Shown here: one piece after another, positions 35,264-42,571 of the stretch
Position numbering within the stretch: the stretch's first letter is position 1
Layout: each line of letters opens with the position of its first letter
NCBI GenBank assembly: GCA_903859715.1
Contig: CAIONS010000068.1
Coordinates: 62,001 to 126,000 of the forward strand
Direction: 5' to 3'
DNA: 64,000 nt
From: an uncultured Opitutia bacterium
GTDB taxonomy: Bacteria; Verrucomicrobiota; Verrucomicrobiia; Opitutales; Opitutaceae
Program-made: the position numbers and the translations under genes
The notes under the pieces: model-generated
What the model was told of the DNA's origin: nothing
Databases searched by the model: none
The model's input: only the letters and a program-made list of their open reading frames with translations

Positions 35264-36672
35264 TCCATCTGCGCGACGCCTCCCTTTATCGCCTCCAGCT
35301 CCGGGCCCGCATGCCGTTCCGCTACGGCATCGTGACCATGACGGAGGTGCCGCATGTCTTCCTGAACCTCACCTTCGAAATCGACGGGCAGCCGCACTCC
35401 GGCGTCGCAGCGGACCACCTGCCGCCGAAATGGTTTACCAAGGACCCGAACCGCGCGTTGAGCGACGAGATCGATGAAATGCTCGTGGTGATCCGCGCCG
35501 CCGCGGCGTTTGCGCGGACGCTGCGCGCCGCCACGCCCTTTCAATTCTGGCGCGAACTCTACGCGGCACAGGCGGAGTGGGGCCGGGCGCACAAGATTCC
35601 GCCGCTGCTCGCGCACTTCGGCACGTCGCTGGTCGAGCGCGCGTTGATCGATGCCGCTTGCCAGGCGGAAAAAACCACGCTGGCCGTGGCGCTGCATGAA
35701 AATCGCTTCGGCGTGGAACTCGGCGCGCTGCATGCGTCGCTTGCGGGCACAAGTCCGCGCGACTGGCTGCCGGCGCATCCGCCGGAACGGGTTTTTGCCC
35801 GCCACACGGTGGGATTGCTCGACCCGATCGAGGAGGCCGACATCACGCCGGCCGACCGCGTGAACGACGGCCTGCCGCAATCGCTGGCGGCGTGTGTGCG
35901 GTTTTACGGACTCCAGCATTTCAAGATCAAGATCGACGTGGACCTCACGCGGGCGCGAGAACGGCTGAAGCAGATCGCCACGGTGCTCACACGCGAGTGC
36001 GCGGGCGGCTATGCGTTCTCGCTCGACGGCAACGAGAGCTTTCGCGAACCGGCGGTGTTCGCGACGCAGATGCGCGCGCTGCTGGCGGAGCCGGCGTTGA
36101 AGGAATTTTGGCCGAAGCTGATTTTCATCGAGCAGCCGCTGCATCGCGACGTGGCGCTGACGCCGGCGGCGGACTGGTCGGCGTGGCCGGAGCGTCCGCC
36201 GATCATCATCGACGAATCCGACGCCGAGATCGGCAGCCTGCCGGCGGCGCTCGCGCTGGGCTACGCCGGGACGAGCCACAAGAACTGCAAGGGCATCTTC
36301 AAAGGTGTGGCGAACGCCTGCCTGCTCGCGCAACGCCGCGCCGCGGGCGATCCCTCCATGCTGAGTGGCGAGGACCTGACCAACGTCGGCCCAGTCGCGT
36401 TGCTCCAAGACCTCGCAGTGCAATCGATCCTCGGGGTGACCAGCGTGGAGCGCAACGGCCACCACTACTTCGCCGGCCTCGCGCAATTCCCGGCCTCGAT
36501 CCAGGAGCACGTGCTGGCCCACCACGGCGACCTCTACACCCGCAGCGCCGCCGGCTGGCCCCGCCTCGACGTGCGCGAAGGCAAGATCGCACTCGGCTCC
36601 GTATTGCGCGCCCCGTTCGGCTGCGCACCAGGATTGTCGTTCGATGGGATGGAAAGTGTTTCGCTCGTTTAA
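35260..36672 (+). CDS. Enolase-superfamily protein, long form
   Basis: A 470-aa product from GTG 35260 (IHLRDASLYRLQLRARMPFR). Barrel motifs fit the enolase superfamily: KIKID (Lys-x-Lys) near residue 223, SLDGNES, LIFIEQPLHRD, IIIDESDAE and SHKNCKGIFKG. These give three acidic metal ligands and lysines on both sides, as in muconate-lactonising and dipeptide-epimerase groups. It is about 100 residues longer than usual, with an inserted helical region before the barrel. The substrate is unknown. Its overlap with the TonB-domain gene is notable. Confidence 0.85.
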   Translation: MIHLRDASLYRLQLRARMPFRYGIVTMTEVPHVFLNLTFEIDGQPHSGVAADHLPPKWFTKDPNRALSDEIDEMLVVIRAAAAFARTLRAATPFQFWRELYAAQAEWGRAHKIPPLLAHFGTSLVERALIDAACQAEKTTLAVALHENRFGVELGALHASLAGTSPRDWLPAHPPERVFARHTVGLLDPIEEADITPADRVNDGLPQSLAACVRFYGLQHFKIKIDVDLTRARERLKQIATVLTRECAGGYAFSLDGNESFREPAVFATQMRALLAEPALKEFWPKLIFIEQPLHRDVALTPAADWSAWPERPPIIIDESDAEIGSLPAALALGYAGTSHKNCKGIFKGVANACLLAQRRAAGDPSMLSGEDLTNVGPVALLQDLAVQSILGVTSVERNGHHYFAGLAQFPASIQEHVLAHHGDLYTRSAAGWPRLDVREGKIALGSVLRAPFGCAPGLSFDGMESVSLV

Positions 36673-36691
36673 CGCGGATTAAGGCAATTAC

Positions 36692-36823
36692 GGGTGGAAC
36701 GCATTGCCCCAATGCGTTGGGCTGTAAGCTGGAGCCGCGGCGCCCTCGCCGCGGCAGGACGGAGAACGCGGCGAGAGCGCCGCATCTCCAAAACCAAGCG
36801 TGTTGAGGGCAACGCGCTCCACC
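36692..36823. repeat. Two nested palindromes upstream of the tRNA gene
   Basis: The outer arms GGGTGGAACGCATTGCC and GGCAACGCGCTCCACC enclose a second, GC-rich palindrome (GGAGCCGCGGCGCCCTCGCC and GGCGAGAGCGCCGC). This fills most of the 230-base gap between the enolase-superfamily gene and the tRNA; the rest shows only short repeated words. Confidence 0.65.
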
Positions 36824-36902
36824 ATTCAATCCGGCATGTTGGGCTGCCAGTACTTGCCACTTGTCACTTCCGCCCTTGTTCGCGACAAAGTCGCGAACAC
36901 GC

Positions 36903-36978
36903 GGGCCTATAGCTCAACGGTTAGAGCAGAGGACTCATAATCCTTTGGTTCTGGGTTCGAATCCCAGTGGGCCCACCA
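36903..36978 (+). tRNA. tRNA-Ile2 (CAU anticodon, lysidine type)
   Basis: A complete 76-base cloverleaf: acceptor GGGCCTA/TGGGCCC, D arm GCTC-AACGGTTA-GAGC, anticodon arm GAGGA-CTCATAA-TCCTT, T arm CTGGG-TTCGAAT-CCCAG, A73 and encoded CCA. The CAU anticodon could mean Met or Ile2. The acceptor pairs C4-G69 and C5-G68, the 8-base D loop and overall likeness to E. coli tRNA-Ile2 favour the AUA-reading species modified by TilS. It is not an initiator (1-72 is a pair). Elongator Met remains the alternative. Confidence 0.85.
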
Positions 36979-37022
36979 AATCGTCCAACCTACGAGCGAG
37001 TTTGCTCCTTAATAGATCGGCA

Positions 37023-37562
37023 ATGAAACATCTCGCCCCAGTTCTGATTTCTCAGCTGGTGCTGCTCGTATACCATCAGGTCACCACGCTGGTCGACTTG
37101 GCTCCGTTCAACGGGGCCAGACACTGCACGTTCAAAGAGCGCCTTGCAGAAGCCTGCACGAACGCCGTGCTGATGAGCCTGGCGCCGATCGGCTACGCGT
37201 TTCAGATCCGGAGCCTGATGATTTTTGGCGTGGTCTACTACTTCGCCTTGTTCGCGATCGAGATCGTCATTTGGTGGATTCCTTATTTCAGCATTCCCTC
37301 GGGCCGCTGGCGCAGCGGCTACAACCGGCTGCTTTCCATCGGCACGACCGACTTCCGTTCAGGCGACGCGCTGAATCACTGGCTGGCGGTCCATCAACGC
37401 CTGCATTCGGACACCCTTACGCTACTCCCGCGTATTCCGCAAAGAGTGGTGCCGAATCTGGAGCATATTCGCCTACTACCTTGTCGTGGTGGGGATCACG
37501 GCGGGGTTGATGGCTGGCGCCGGATATTGGGGCGGCGAGCTGGTGATTTCGGGCTGACATGA
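37023..37562 (+). CDS. Membrane protein gene with probable frameshift near its 3' end
   Basis: A 179-codon frame starting MKHLAPVLISQLVLLVYHQV. It has membrane helices at about 5-22, 48-66 and 70-92, then a soluble segment up to VVPNLEH. After that the frame gives a low-quality Gly/Arg tail, while the +1 frame gives a convincing membrane helix (IFAYYLVVVGITAGLMAGAG and then YWGGELVISG) ending at TGA 37555-37557, one base before the cytochrome ATG. Either a frameshift at about 37460 or remnants of two genes joined by a deletion would explain this. Function unknown. Confidence 0.6.
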   Translation: MKHLAPVLISQLVLLVYHQVTTLVDLAPFNGARHCTFKERLAEACTNAVLMSLAPIGYAFQIRSLMIFGVVYYFALFAIEIVIWWIPYFSIPSGRWRSGYNRLLSIGTTDFRSGDALNHWLAVHQRLHSDTLTLLPRIPQRVVPNLEHIRLLPCRGGDHGGVDGWRRILGRRAGDFGLT

Positions 37563-37969
37563 AATTCCTCACGGCAGGCAAGGCAGTGGGAGCCGCGGCT
37601 CTGACGGCGGGCGTGGCCCTGACCTCGGTGTGGGCCCTGGCCGGGGCCTTGCGGCGGGAAGCCGCTCGCACTTCGCATCAGCAAATCACCGCCGAGCAAC
37701 TGTTCGAGCCTGTCACGCCCACCTCCATCGGGCTGGTGACACAGGGACGGAAACTGTTTCTCGACAGCTGTGCCCACTGTCACGGTGCGGACGCCACAGG
37801 CGATGAGGGCCCTGATCTTCACGACCTGCAGGTCAGCGACCGCTACATCAGGAACACGATCACACGTGGCATTCCGCACGAGATGCCGTCATTCGCGAAG
37901 AAGCACGGTGCGGCTGATCTTGTCGCACTCACCGCCTTCGTGCGGTCGTTGAAATCGTCCGGGGACTGA
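37559..37969 (+). CDS. Membrane-anchored c-type cytochrome
   Basis: A 136-aa protein with an N-terminal signal anchor (about residues 8-30) and one haem c motif, CAHCHG (about 73-78); the distal Met ligand is probably in HEMPSF (about 102-107). This is a class I mono-haem cytochrome facing the periplasm, as in small electron carriers or the cytochrome domains of dehydrogenases and oxidases. The start overlaps or abuts the upstream disrupted membrane gene, which suggests an ancestral operon. Confidence 0.88.
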   Translation: MKFLTAGKAVGAAALTAGVALTSVWALAGALRREAARTSHQQITAEQLFEPVTPTSIGLVTQGRKLFLDSCAHCHGADATGDEGPDLHDLQVSDRYIRNTITRGIPHEMPSFAKKHGAADLVALTAFVRSLKSSGD

Positions 37970-38012
37970 ACGCGGAATTTCATCCGCGATCAAGGCGATC
38001 GGTGCTCGCAGG

Positions 38013-38037
38013 CCAGCCTCCTCACGTCGGCTGCTAC
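38013..38037. repeat. Family A half-site (reverse orientation)
   Basis: CCAGCCTCCTCACGTCGGCT followed by GCTAC-type end, a lone right arm of family A between the cytochrome gene and the convergent small membrane-protein gene. Confidence 0.7.
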
Positions 38038-38059
38038 CGGCCCAAGCGTGAATCGGGGA

Positions 38060-38395
38060 TTAGCGTTCCAGCGTGCGCGATTTCTCGCCGGGCTCGGGGA
38101 AAAACTTGGTGGGCGGCTTGGTGTTGAATTTGTAGTCGAGCCACGCACCGATGAGCAGAATTACGCCCAGCACCCCGGGCAACTTGTAACCCAGCGGGAA
38201 ACCCACCAGCAGGGCGGCCCCGAGAATCAGGCCGACCTTGTCGAGGGGGCTCATCTTGATCTGTCCCTCGAGCACAAAGCCCCGTCGTTCCGACGGAATG
38301 ATGGTCCAGCCCCGGGAGAGCCAGATCTGTACCTCGGTTGGGATGTCTTCAGGCTGCCCGGAATCTTCCGGGTCGGATTTGGAGGGAATGCGCAT
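38060..38395 (-). CDS. Small membrane protein of unknown function
   Basis: A 111-aa product starting MRIPSKSDPEDSGQPEDIPT. It has an acidic N-terminal segment, a short beta-like region (WTIIPSERRGFVLEGQIK), then two transmembrane helices (about 57-73 and 76-90) and a charged tail. I recognise no family. ATG 38395 is chosen because upstream codons lack coding character. It lies downstream of the TRIC-type channel gene on the same strand. Confidence 0.65.
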   Translation of the reverse strand: MRIPSKSDPEDSGQPEDIPTEVQIWLSRGWTIIPSERRGFVLEGQIKMSPLDKVGLILGAALLVGFPLGYKLPGVLGVILLIGAWLDYKFNTKPPTKFFPEPGEKSRTLER

Positions 38396-38539
38396 GGGAG
38401 AAATGGCGCAGTACCCGTCCGGAGTACTGGGAGCCGAGTTGAAGGATTGGAGGTGAAACCTGGCCAGGAGTTCGCGATGCCGCTGGACCGGTTCCTGCAG
38501 GCTGATGACCTGGCGACCCGCTGGCAAGAGCGGGCTGAT

Positions 38540-39181
38540 TTACCGGCCGGCCAGATCGCTGACCGGGGCGGTGCGCCAGTTGAAGGTGATGGTGAGCGCG
38601 CGGAAAACAAAGGTGAGGGCGATGGCCGCGAACGCCGCCGGAGTGGCGGCGATTTCCAGCTGCACGGTGAGAAAGACAAAGGTTACCGCACCCGCCACGG
38701 CCGTGAGCACGTAGAACTGGCCGGGTTTGAAGACGAGCGGTTCCTCGCCGGTGAGGACGTCGCGCAGCAATCCGCCGCCGGCGGCGTTGATGACCCCGAC
38801 CAGGATGGCCGCGGGCACGGCGAGCCCGGCCTGCAGGGATTTCTGCGTGCCGAACGCTGCATAGGCCCCGAGCCCGAGCGCATCGATCACCGCCACGACC
38901 CGGTGAAACCGTTTGATCTGCCGGCCGAAGAGCGCGCCAAAGAGGGTGGCGGTCGCGACGACCTCGATATAACGCGGATCCGTCAGCAGCGGCGTGGTGC
39001 CCGTGCCCTGGATGAAAATGCCGTCGCGGATGAGTCCGCCGCCGATGCCCGATGCGAGGGCGAGAAAGAACATGCCGACGATGTCGTAGCCGCGCTTGAG
39101 CGCCACCAGCGTGCCCGTCAGCGCAAACGCGAACGTGGCGCCGAGGTCGAAAAGCGCAGGCAGTGCAAAGGCGCTAGGCAT
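38540..39181 (-). CDS. Trimeric intracellular cation (TRIC) channel family protein
   Basis: A 213-aa membrane protein of the UPF0126/TRIC family. It consists of two homologous three-helix units plus a seventh helix: residues about 1-95 with ALTGTLVALKRGYDIVGMFF and GIGGGLIRDG, and about 96-185 with GAYAAFGTQKSLQAG and NAAGGGLLRDVLTGE. The paired GGG-LxRD motifs mark the cation pathway. Prokaryotic members conduct K+ or Na+, or may carry amino acids such as glycine. Confidence 0.93.
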   Translation of the reverse strand: MPSAFALPALFDLGATFAFALTGTLVALKRGYDIVGMFFLALASGIGGGLIRDGIFIQGTGTTPLLTDPRYIEVVATATLFGALFGRQIKRFHRVVAVIDALGLGAYAAFGTQKSLQAGLAVPAAILVGVINAAGGGLLRDVLTGEEPLVFKPGQFYVLTAVAGAVTFVFLTVQLEIAATPAAFAAIALTFVFRALTITFNWRTAPVSDLAGR

Positions 39182-39205
39182 TGGGAAATAGTTTCAAATC
39201 CGGTT

Positions 39206-39297
39206 TGTCATTCTGAGCGGAGCGAAGAATCCAATGAGACTCCGCGATGGGCTTCGACAATCTCCAACTGGATTCTTCACTTCGTTCAGAACGACAA
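39206..39297. repeat. CHPERSEESH-type palindromic repeat, copy 2
   Basis: TGTCATTCTGAGCGGAGCGA at the start and TTCAGAACGACA at the end, with GAATCCAATGAGACTC and CTGGATTCTTCAC inside. It is about 80 percent alike by eye to the copy at 24877 and lies between the TRIC gene start and the asparaginase gene end. Confidence 0.85.
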
Positions 39298-39315
39298 TCT
39301 TGGGACGAAACCATT

Positions 39316-40326
39316 TCAGTACGTGAAGAACATTTCCTGCAGCGCGGCGGGATCCGCGGTGCGCGTGAGCCCCAGCATCAGCAGCACGCGGGCCTTCTGC
39401 GGATTGAGTTCGTCGGCGGCAATAAAACCCAGCTCGTCGTCGCTGATCTCCAGATTGCGCTCCACGACTCCGCCGCCCGTGCGGGAGCTCCGCACCACGG
39501 CCACGCCGGCCCGGGCGGCGGCCGCGGTGGCAGCCAGTGCGACCGTGTTCAGGTTGCCATCGCCGACGCCGGCAATGACGAGGCCCTTGGCCCCGGCGCG
39601 GACGGCCGCATCGATCAATTCGCGGCCCATGCCGGCGTACGCATAAACGATGTCCACGCGCGGCAGCACGGTCGCGGGGCCGACGGAAAATTCGCTCTCC
39701 GTGGTGTGGCGCCGCACCGGCGGCGCATAGAGATGCAGGCGGCCGGCGTGCACGAGGCCGGCGAGGCCGCGGTGCGTGGCCTTGAACGTGCCGACCTGCG
39801 TGGTGTTGGTCTTGGACACCTCACGGGCGAAATGGATTTCATCGTTGGCGACGACGAGCACGCCGCGGCCGCGCGCGGCGGGATGCACGGCGACCGCCAC
39901 GGCGTTGTAGAGGTTCATCGGGCCGTCGGCGCTGATCTCCGTGGCCGGGCGCATGGCGCCGACGAGCACGACGGGTTTTGCGCTGTGCACGACGAGGTTC
40001 AGAAAGTAACCGGTCTCCTCCATCGTGTCGGTGCCGTGCGTGATGACGACGGCGGCGATGTCCGGCTCGGCGAGCGCCGCTTGCGCGCGCGCGGCGAGTT
40101 TCAGCCAGACGGCCTCGTTCATATCCTGGCTGCCGATGGCAGCGACCTGCTCGACCTCCAGCTGGGCGAGGGTGGCGAGCTGCGGGACGGCGCCGATCAG
40201 GGCCTCGATGGAAAAAGCCGCCGCCTGATAGCCACGAGAGCCGCCCGTCTGGGCGCCGGCGATGGTGCCGCCGGTGGCGAGTACGCGAACGCGGGGCAGA
40301 GCGGGGGCGGGAGTGGACGGAGGCAT
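39316..40326 (-). CDS. L-asparaginase, type II family
   Basis: Hydrolyses asparagine to aspartate and ammonia. The 336-aa product has the two catalytic signatures of the family: VLATGGTIAGAQT (first Thr, about residue 18) and VVITHGTDTMEETGYFLNL (second Thr, about 97). The SADGPMNLYNAVAVA and NDEIHFAREVSKTNTTQVGT segments are intact. The start at ATG 40326 gives no clear signal peptide, so the enzyme may be cytoplasmic despite its type II sequence. Glutaminase activity cannot be excluded. Confidence 0.93.
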   Translation of the reverse strand: MPPSTPAPALPRVRVLATGGTIAGAQTGGSRGYQAAAFSIEALIGAVPQLATLAQLEVEQVAAIGSQDMNEAVWLKLAARAQAALAEPDIAAVVITHGTDTMEETGYFLNLVVHSAKPVVLVGAMRPATEISADGPMNLYNAVAVAVHPAARGRGVLVVANDEIHFAREVSKTNTTQVGTFKATHRGLAGLVHAGRLHLYAPPVRRHTTESEFSVGPATVLPRVDIVYAYAGMGRELIDAAVRAGAKGLVIAGVGDGNLNTVALAATAAAARAGVAVVRSSRTGGGVVERNLEISDDELGFIAADELNPQKARVLLMLGLTRTADPAALQEMFFTY

Positions 40327-40420
40327 GGGGAATGGCGCAGGCATCCGGCCTGCCAGGGCACACGTTGCAGACGGGAAGCCGGCGCTACAAGCCCGGCGCG
40401 GCGCCCGATGCCTCAAGCCA

Positions 40421-40629
40421 TTTTACAGGAGGTAATGGACGAAAACGGAGAGATGAAGCCGGACTCGGAATATCCAACCACGGATTTCACGGATTCGATC
40501 AGGATAAAACCGCTGGGCTAAGGATCGATGCCTTGGAGGGGTTTTCCATCCGTGTAGATCCGTGAAATCCGTGGTTAAAAATCATGAGGTTTGCCGCTCT
40601 GCTCCGTTTCCTCCGTTACCTCCTGTAAA
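40421..40629. repeat. Nested repeats: family D enclosing family E
   Basis: This explains most of the 379-base gene-free gap 40327-40705. The outer arms are TTTTACAGGAGGTAATGGAC and CCTCCGTTACCTCCTGTAAA. Inside, at 40476-40575, lies another inverted pair, AACCACGGATTTCACGGATT and GTGAAATCCGTGGTT. The same D-around-E nesting occurs at 43503-43695. Confidence 0.85.
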
Positions 40630-40705
40630 GGCATCGGAAATTATGGAGACACGCCCTGCACTCTGCGCTGGAACTGGCGCGGCCGGCTCCGCAATCTCCC
40701 CGGCC

Positions 40706-41626
40706 ATGAACCCTGCCCCGGCCCGCGAATTGAAACTCGGCATCATCGGTCTCGATACGTCGCACGTGCTCGTCTTCAGCGACACGTTCAACAATCCTGC
40801 CTCGCCGCAGGCGTTGAAAGGTGCGCGCGTCACCGTGGCGTGGCCGGGCGGCTCGCCGGATCTCAAGTCCAGCATCAGCCGCGTGCCCGGCTACACGGCC
40901 GAGGTGCGCGACAAGTTCGGCGTCACGATCGTGGACAGCCCCGAGGCGGTGGCGCAGGCCTGCGATGCGATCCTGCTCACGTCGCTCGACGGCCGCATGC
41001 ATCCCGGGCAGTTCGCGCGGATCGCGCCCTTCGGCAAGCCGGTGTTTATGGACAAGCCCTTCGCTGTCAGCACGGCCGATGCGAAGGCGATGTTCGCCAT
41101 GGCGAAGCAGCACAACGTGCCGCTGTTTTCCTCGTCGTCGCTGCGCTTCACCGAGGCGCTCGTGAAAATCGTGACCCCGGAGACGCGGGCCTTGGTCAAG
41201 GGCGCGGACTTCTGCGGCGCCGCGGCGCATGAGCCGACGAATCCCGGGCTTTACTGGTACGGCATCCACGCCGTGGAAATGTTGTTCACCACCATGGGCC
41301 GCGGGTGCCGCAGTGTGCGCTGTGTCTCCACCGAGCATTACGACTTGGCGACGGGCGTGTGGGCGGACGGCCGCATCGGCACCGTCCGCGGCAACCGCAC
41401 GGGCAATTATGAAATGCACGGGCTGGTGCACTTCGAAAAGACCACGGCGGCGGTAAACGTGCAGACACAGGTGAAGCCCTTCTATGCGAGCCTCGCGGAG
41501 GCCTTCCTCGCGTTCTTCCGGGGAGGCGCCGTGCCGATCGACCCCGAGGAGACGATCGAACTCATCCGCTTCATCGAAGCCGCCAACGAGAGCAGCGCAA
41601 CCGGCGGCCGCGAAGTCCTGCTCTGA
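40706..41626 (+). CDS. Gfo/Idh/MocA family oxidoreductase
   Basis: A 306-aa protein starting MNPAPARELKLGIIGLDTSH. The Rossmann glycine pattern is altered (GIIGLDTSH in place of GxGxxG), which is usual for a subgroup that resembles SIS- or inositol-type members. The Lys motif MDKPFAVS is retained, as is the C-terminal active-site segment YWYGIHAVEMLFT with His. It may act on a sugar or inositol, or be a non-catalytic relative with altered cofactor use. ATG 40706 avoids the repeat-derived upstream frame. Confidence 0.87.
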   Translation: MNPAPARELKLGIIGLDTSHVLVFSDTFNNPASPQALKGARVTVAWPGGSPDLKSSISRVPGYTAEVRDKFGVTIVDSPEAVAQACDAILLTSLDGRMHPGQFARIAPFGKPVFMDKPFAVSTADAKAMFAMAKQHNVPLFSSSSLRFTEALVKIVTPETRALVKGADFCGAAAHEPTNPGLYWYGIHAVEMLFTTMGRGCRSVRCVSTEHYDLATGVWADGRIGTVRGNRTGNYEMHGLVHFEKTTAAVNVQTQVKPFYASLAEAFLAFFRGGAVPIDPEETIELIRFIEAANESSATGGREVLL

Positions 41627-41644
41627 ACCGCCGCGCGGCCAATC

Positions 41645-41673
41645 CAGTTTGTCACCCATTGGGTGACAAACTG
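41645..41673. repeat. Perfect 13-bp hairpin overlapping the regulator stop codon
   Basis: CAGTTTGTCACCC and GGGTGACAAACTG with an ATT loop, without mismatch. The TGA stop of the convergent AraC-type gene (minus strand, 41652-41654) lies in the stem. No T-run follows on either strand, so it may protect mRNA ends or bind a protein and need not be an intrinsic terminator. Confidence 0.85.
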
Positions 41674-42500
41674 AGTGGCGACTTTTGGAGGTCGCGGCGC
41701 CAGTGGCCGGGGGTGACGCCGGCGACGGCCTTGAACTGGCGGTGGAAGAAATACACGTCGGTGTAGCCGAGCGAACCGGCGATCTGTTCCAAGCTCATGG
41801 CGGATTCCTCCATCAGGCGCCGGGCGCGCTCGATGCGGGCGCGGATGACAAACTCCTGCGGGCTCAATCCGGTCAGCACGCGAACCCGCCGCGCAAGCTG
41901 GGAGACCGACAGGCCCGCCGACGCCGCCAGCGCCGGCACGGTCCACGCCGTGCCGGGATTTTCCCGGACCGCCAGCAGCACGGCGGTGAGCTTGGTGCCG
42001 TCGCTGCGCGTGACGGGGGCGCGGGCGGATTCGTCGATCTTGAGCAGGACGAGGCGCAAGGCCAGGTCGCGGCGCAAGCGACCCGTCGCCGTGTCCGCGG
42101 CGCTGCCCTGCACCACCTGCCGCGCGAGCGGCTCCAAGGTGGAGAGATCGCTCACGACCACCGGCATGACCGGCAGTTTTAAGGTTGTCGCATCCAGCGG
42201 CCGGCCCCTGGCATCCAAAAAATCCGCGTGCAGGTAAAATACCCGCAGCCGGCGCTTGGGATCATGCGTGGCGGTGAGGGCGGCGCCCGGCGGAAGCAGC
42301 AGGCAGGTGCCCGGCCCCAAGACCAGCTCGCGTCCGGCCACCCACGCGGTGCCGACTCCATCCAACACGCACCAAAGCAAAAAATCCATCAGCCGGTAGG
42401 GCTTGAACTCCCACACCGGCTCGCAGCGGATGATGCCGACCGGGGAGGTGATGCGCAGCCGGCCCGGCGCGGCAATGTCGGCCAAAGCCAAGGGAGTCAT
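41652..42500 (-). CDS. AraC family transcriptional regulator
   Basis: A 282-aa regulator. The N-terminal half is a cupin-like sensing domain (LVLGPGTCLLLPPGAALTAT). The C-terminal 100 residues hold the two AraC helix-turn-helix units: VPALAASAGLSVSQLARRVR and MSLEQIAGSLGYTDVYFFHR, then the signature FKAVAGVTPGHWRRD. ATG 42500 is chosen, with an alternative 12 codons earlier at 42536. It is divergent from the phytanoyl-CoA dioxygenase gene and probably controls it and itself in response to a sugar-like ligand. Confidence 0.92.
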   Translation of the reverse strand: MTPLALADIAAPGRLRITSPVGIIRCEPVWEFKPYRLMDFLLWCVLDGVGTAWVAGRELVLGPGTCLLLPPGAALTATHDPKRRLRVFYLHADFLDARGRPLDATTLKLPVMPVVVSDLSTLEPLARQVVQGSAADTATGRLRRDLALRLVLLKIDESARAPVTRSDGTKLTAVLLAVRENPGTAWTVPALAASAGLSVSQLARRVRVLTGLSPQEFVIRARIERARRLMEESAMSLEQIAGSLGYTDVYFFHRQFKAVAGVTPGHWRRDLQKSPLSLSPNG

Positions 42501-42528
42501 GCGCAATAAGTACAAAAATAGGCGCAAT
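42501..42528. promoter_or_regulatory. Direct-repeat operator candidate (GCGCAAT x2)
   Basis: GCGCAAT at 42501-42507 and again at 42522-42528, exactly 21 bases apart (two helical turns), separated by an AT-rich spacer. The direct orientation and 21-base phase are those of AraC-family half-sites. It lies in the 71-base divergent region shared by the regulator and the dioxygenase. Confidence 0.5.
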
Positions 42529-42571
42529 CCGTTCATTTAAAACCGGGGCAGACCCTGCTATGCTGTGCGCG

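Noticed and set aside
36861-37022. N-terminal extension of the membrane-protein frame through the tRNA gene
   Set aside because: The extension translates the tRNA (peptide IAQRLEQRTHNPLVLGSNPS), a known artefact; ATG 37023 is the sensible start.
38048-40521. Long plus-strand frames over the TRIC channel and asparaginase genes
   Set aside because: They read through the CHPERSEESH-type and nested repeats and are antisense to two clearly recognised genes.
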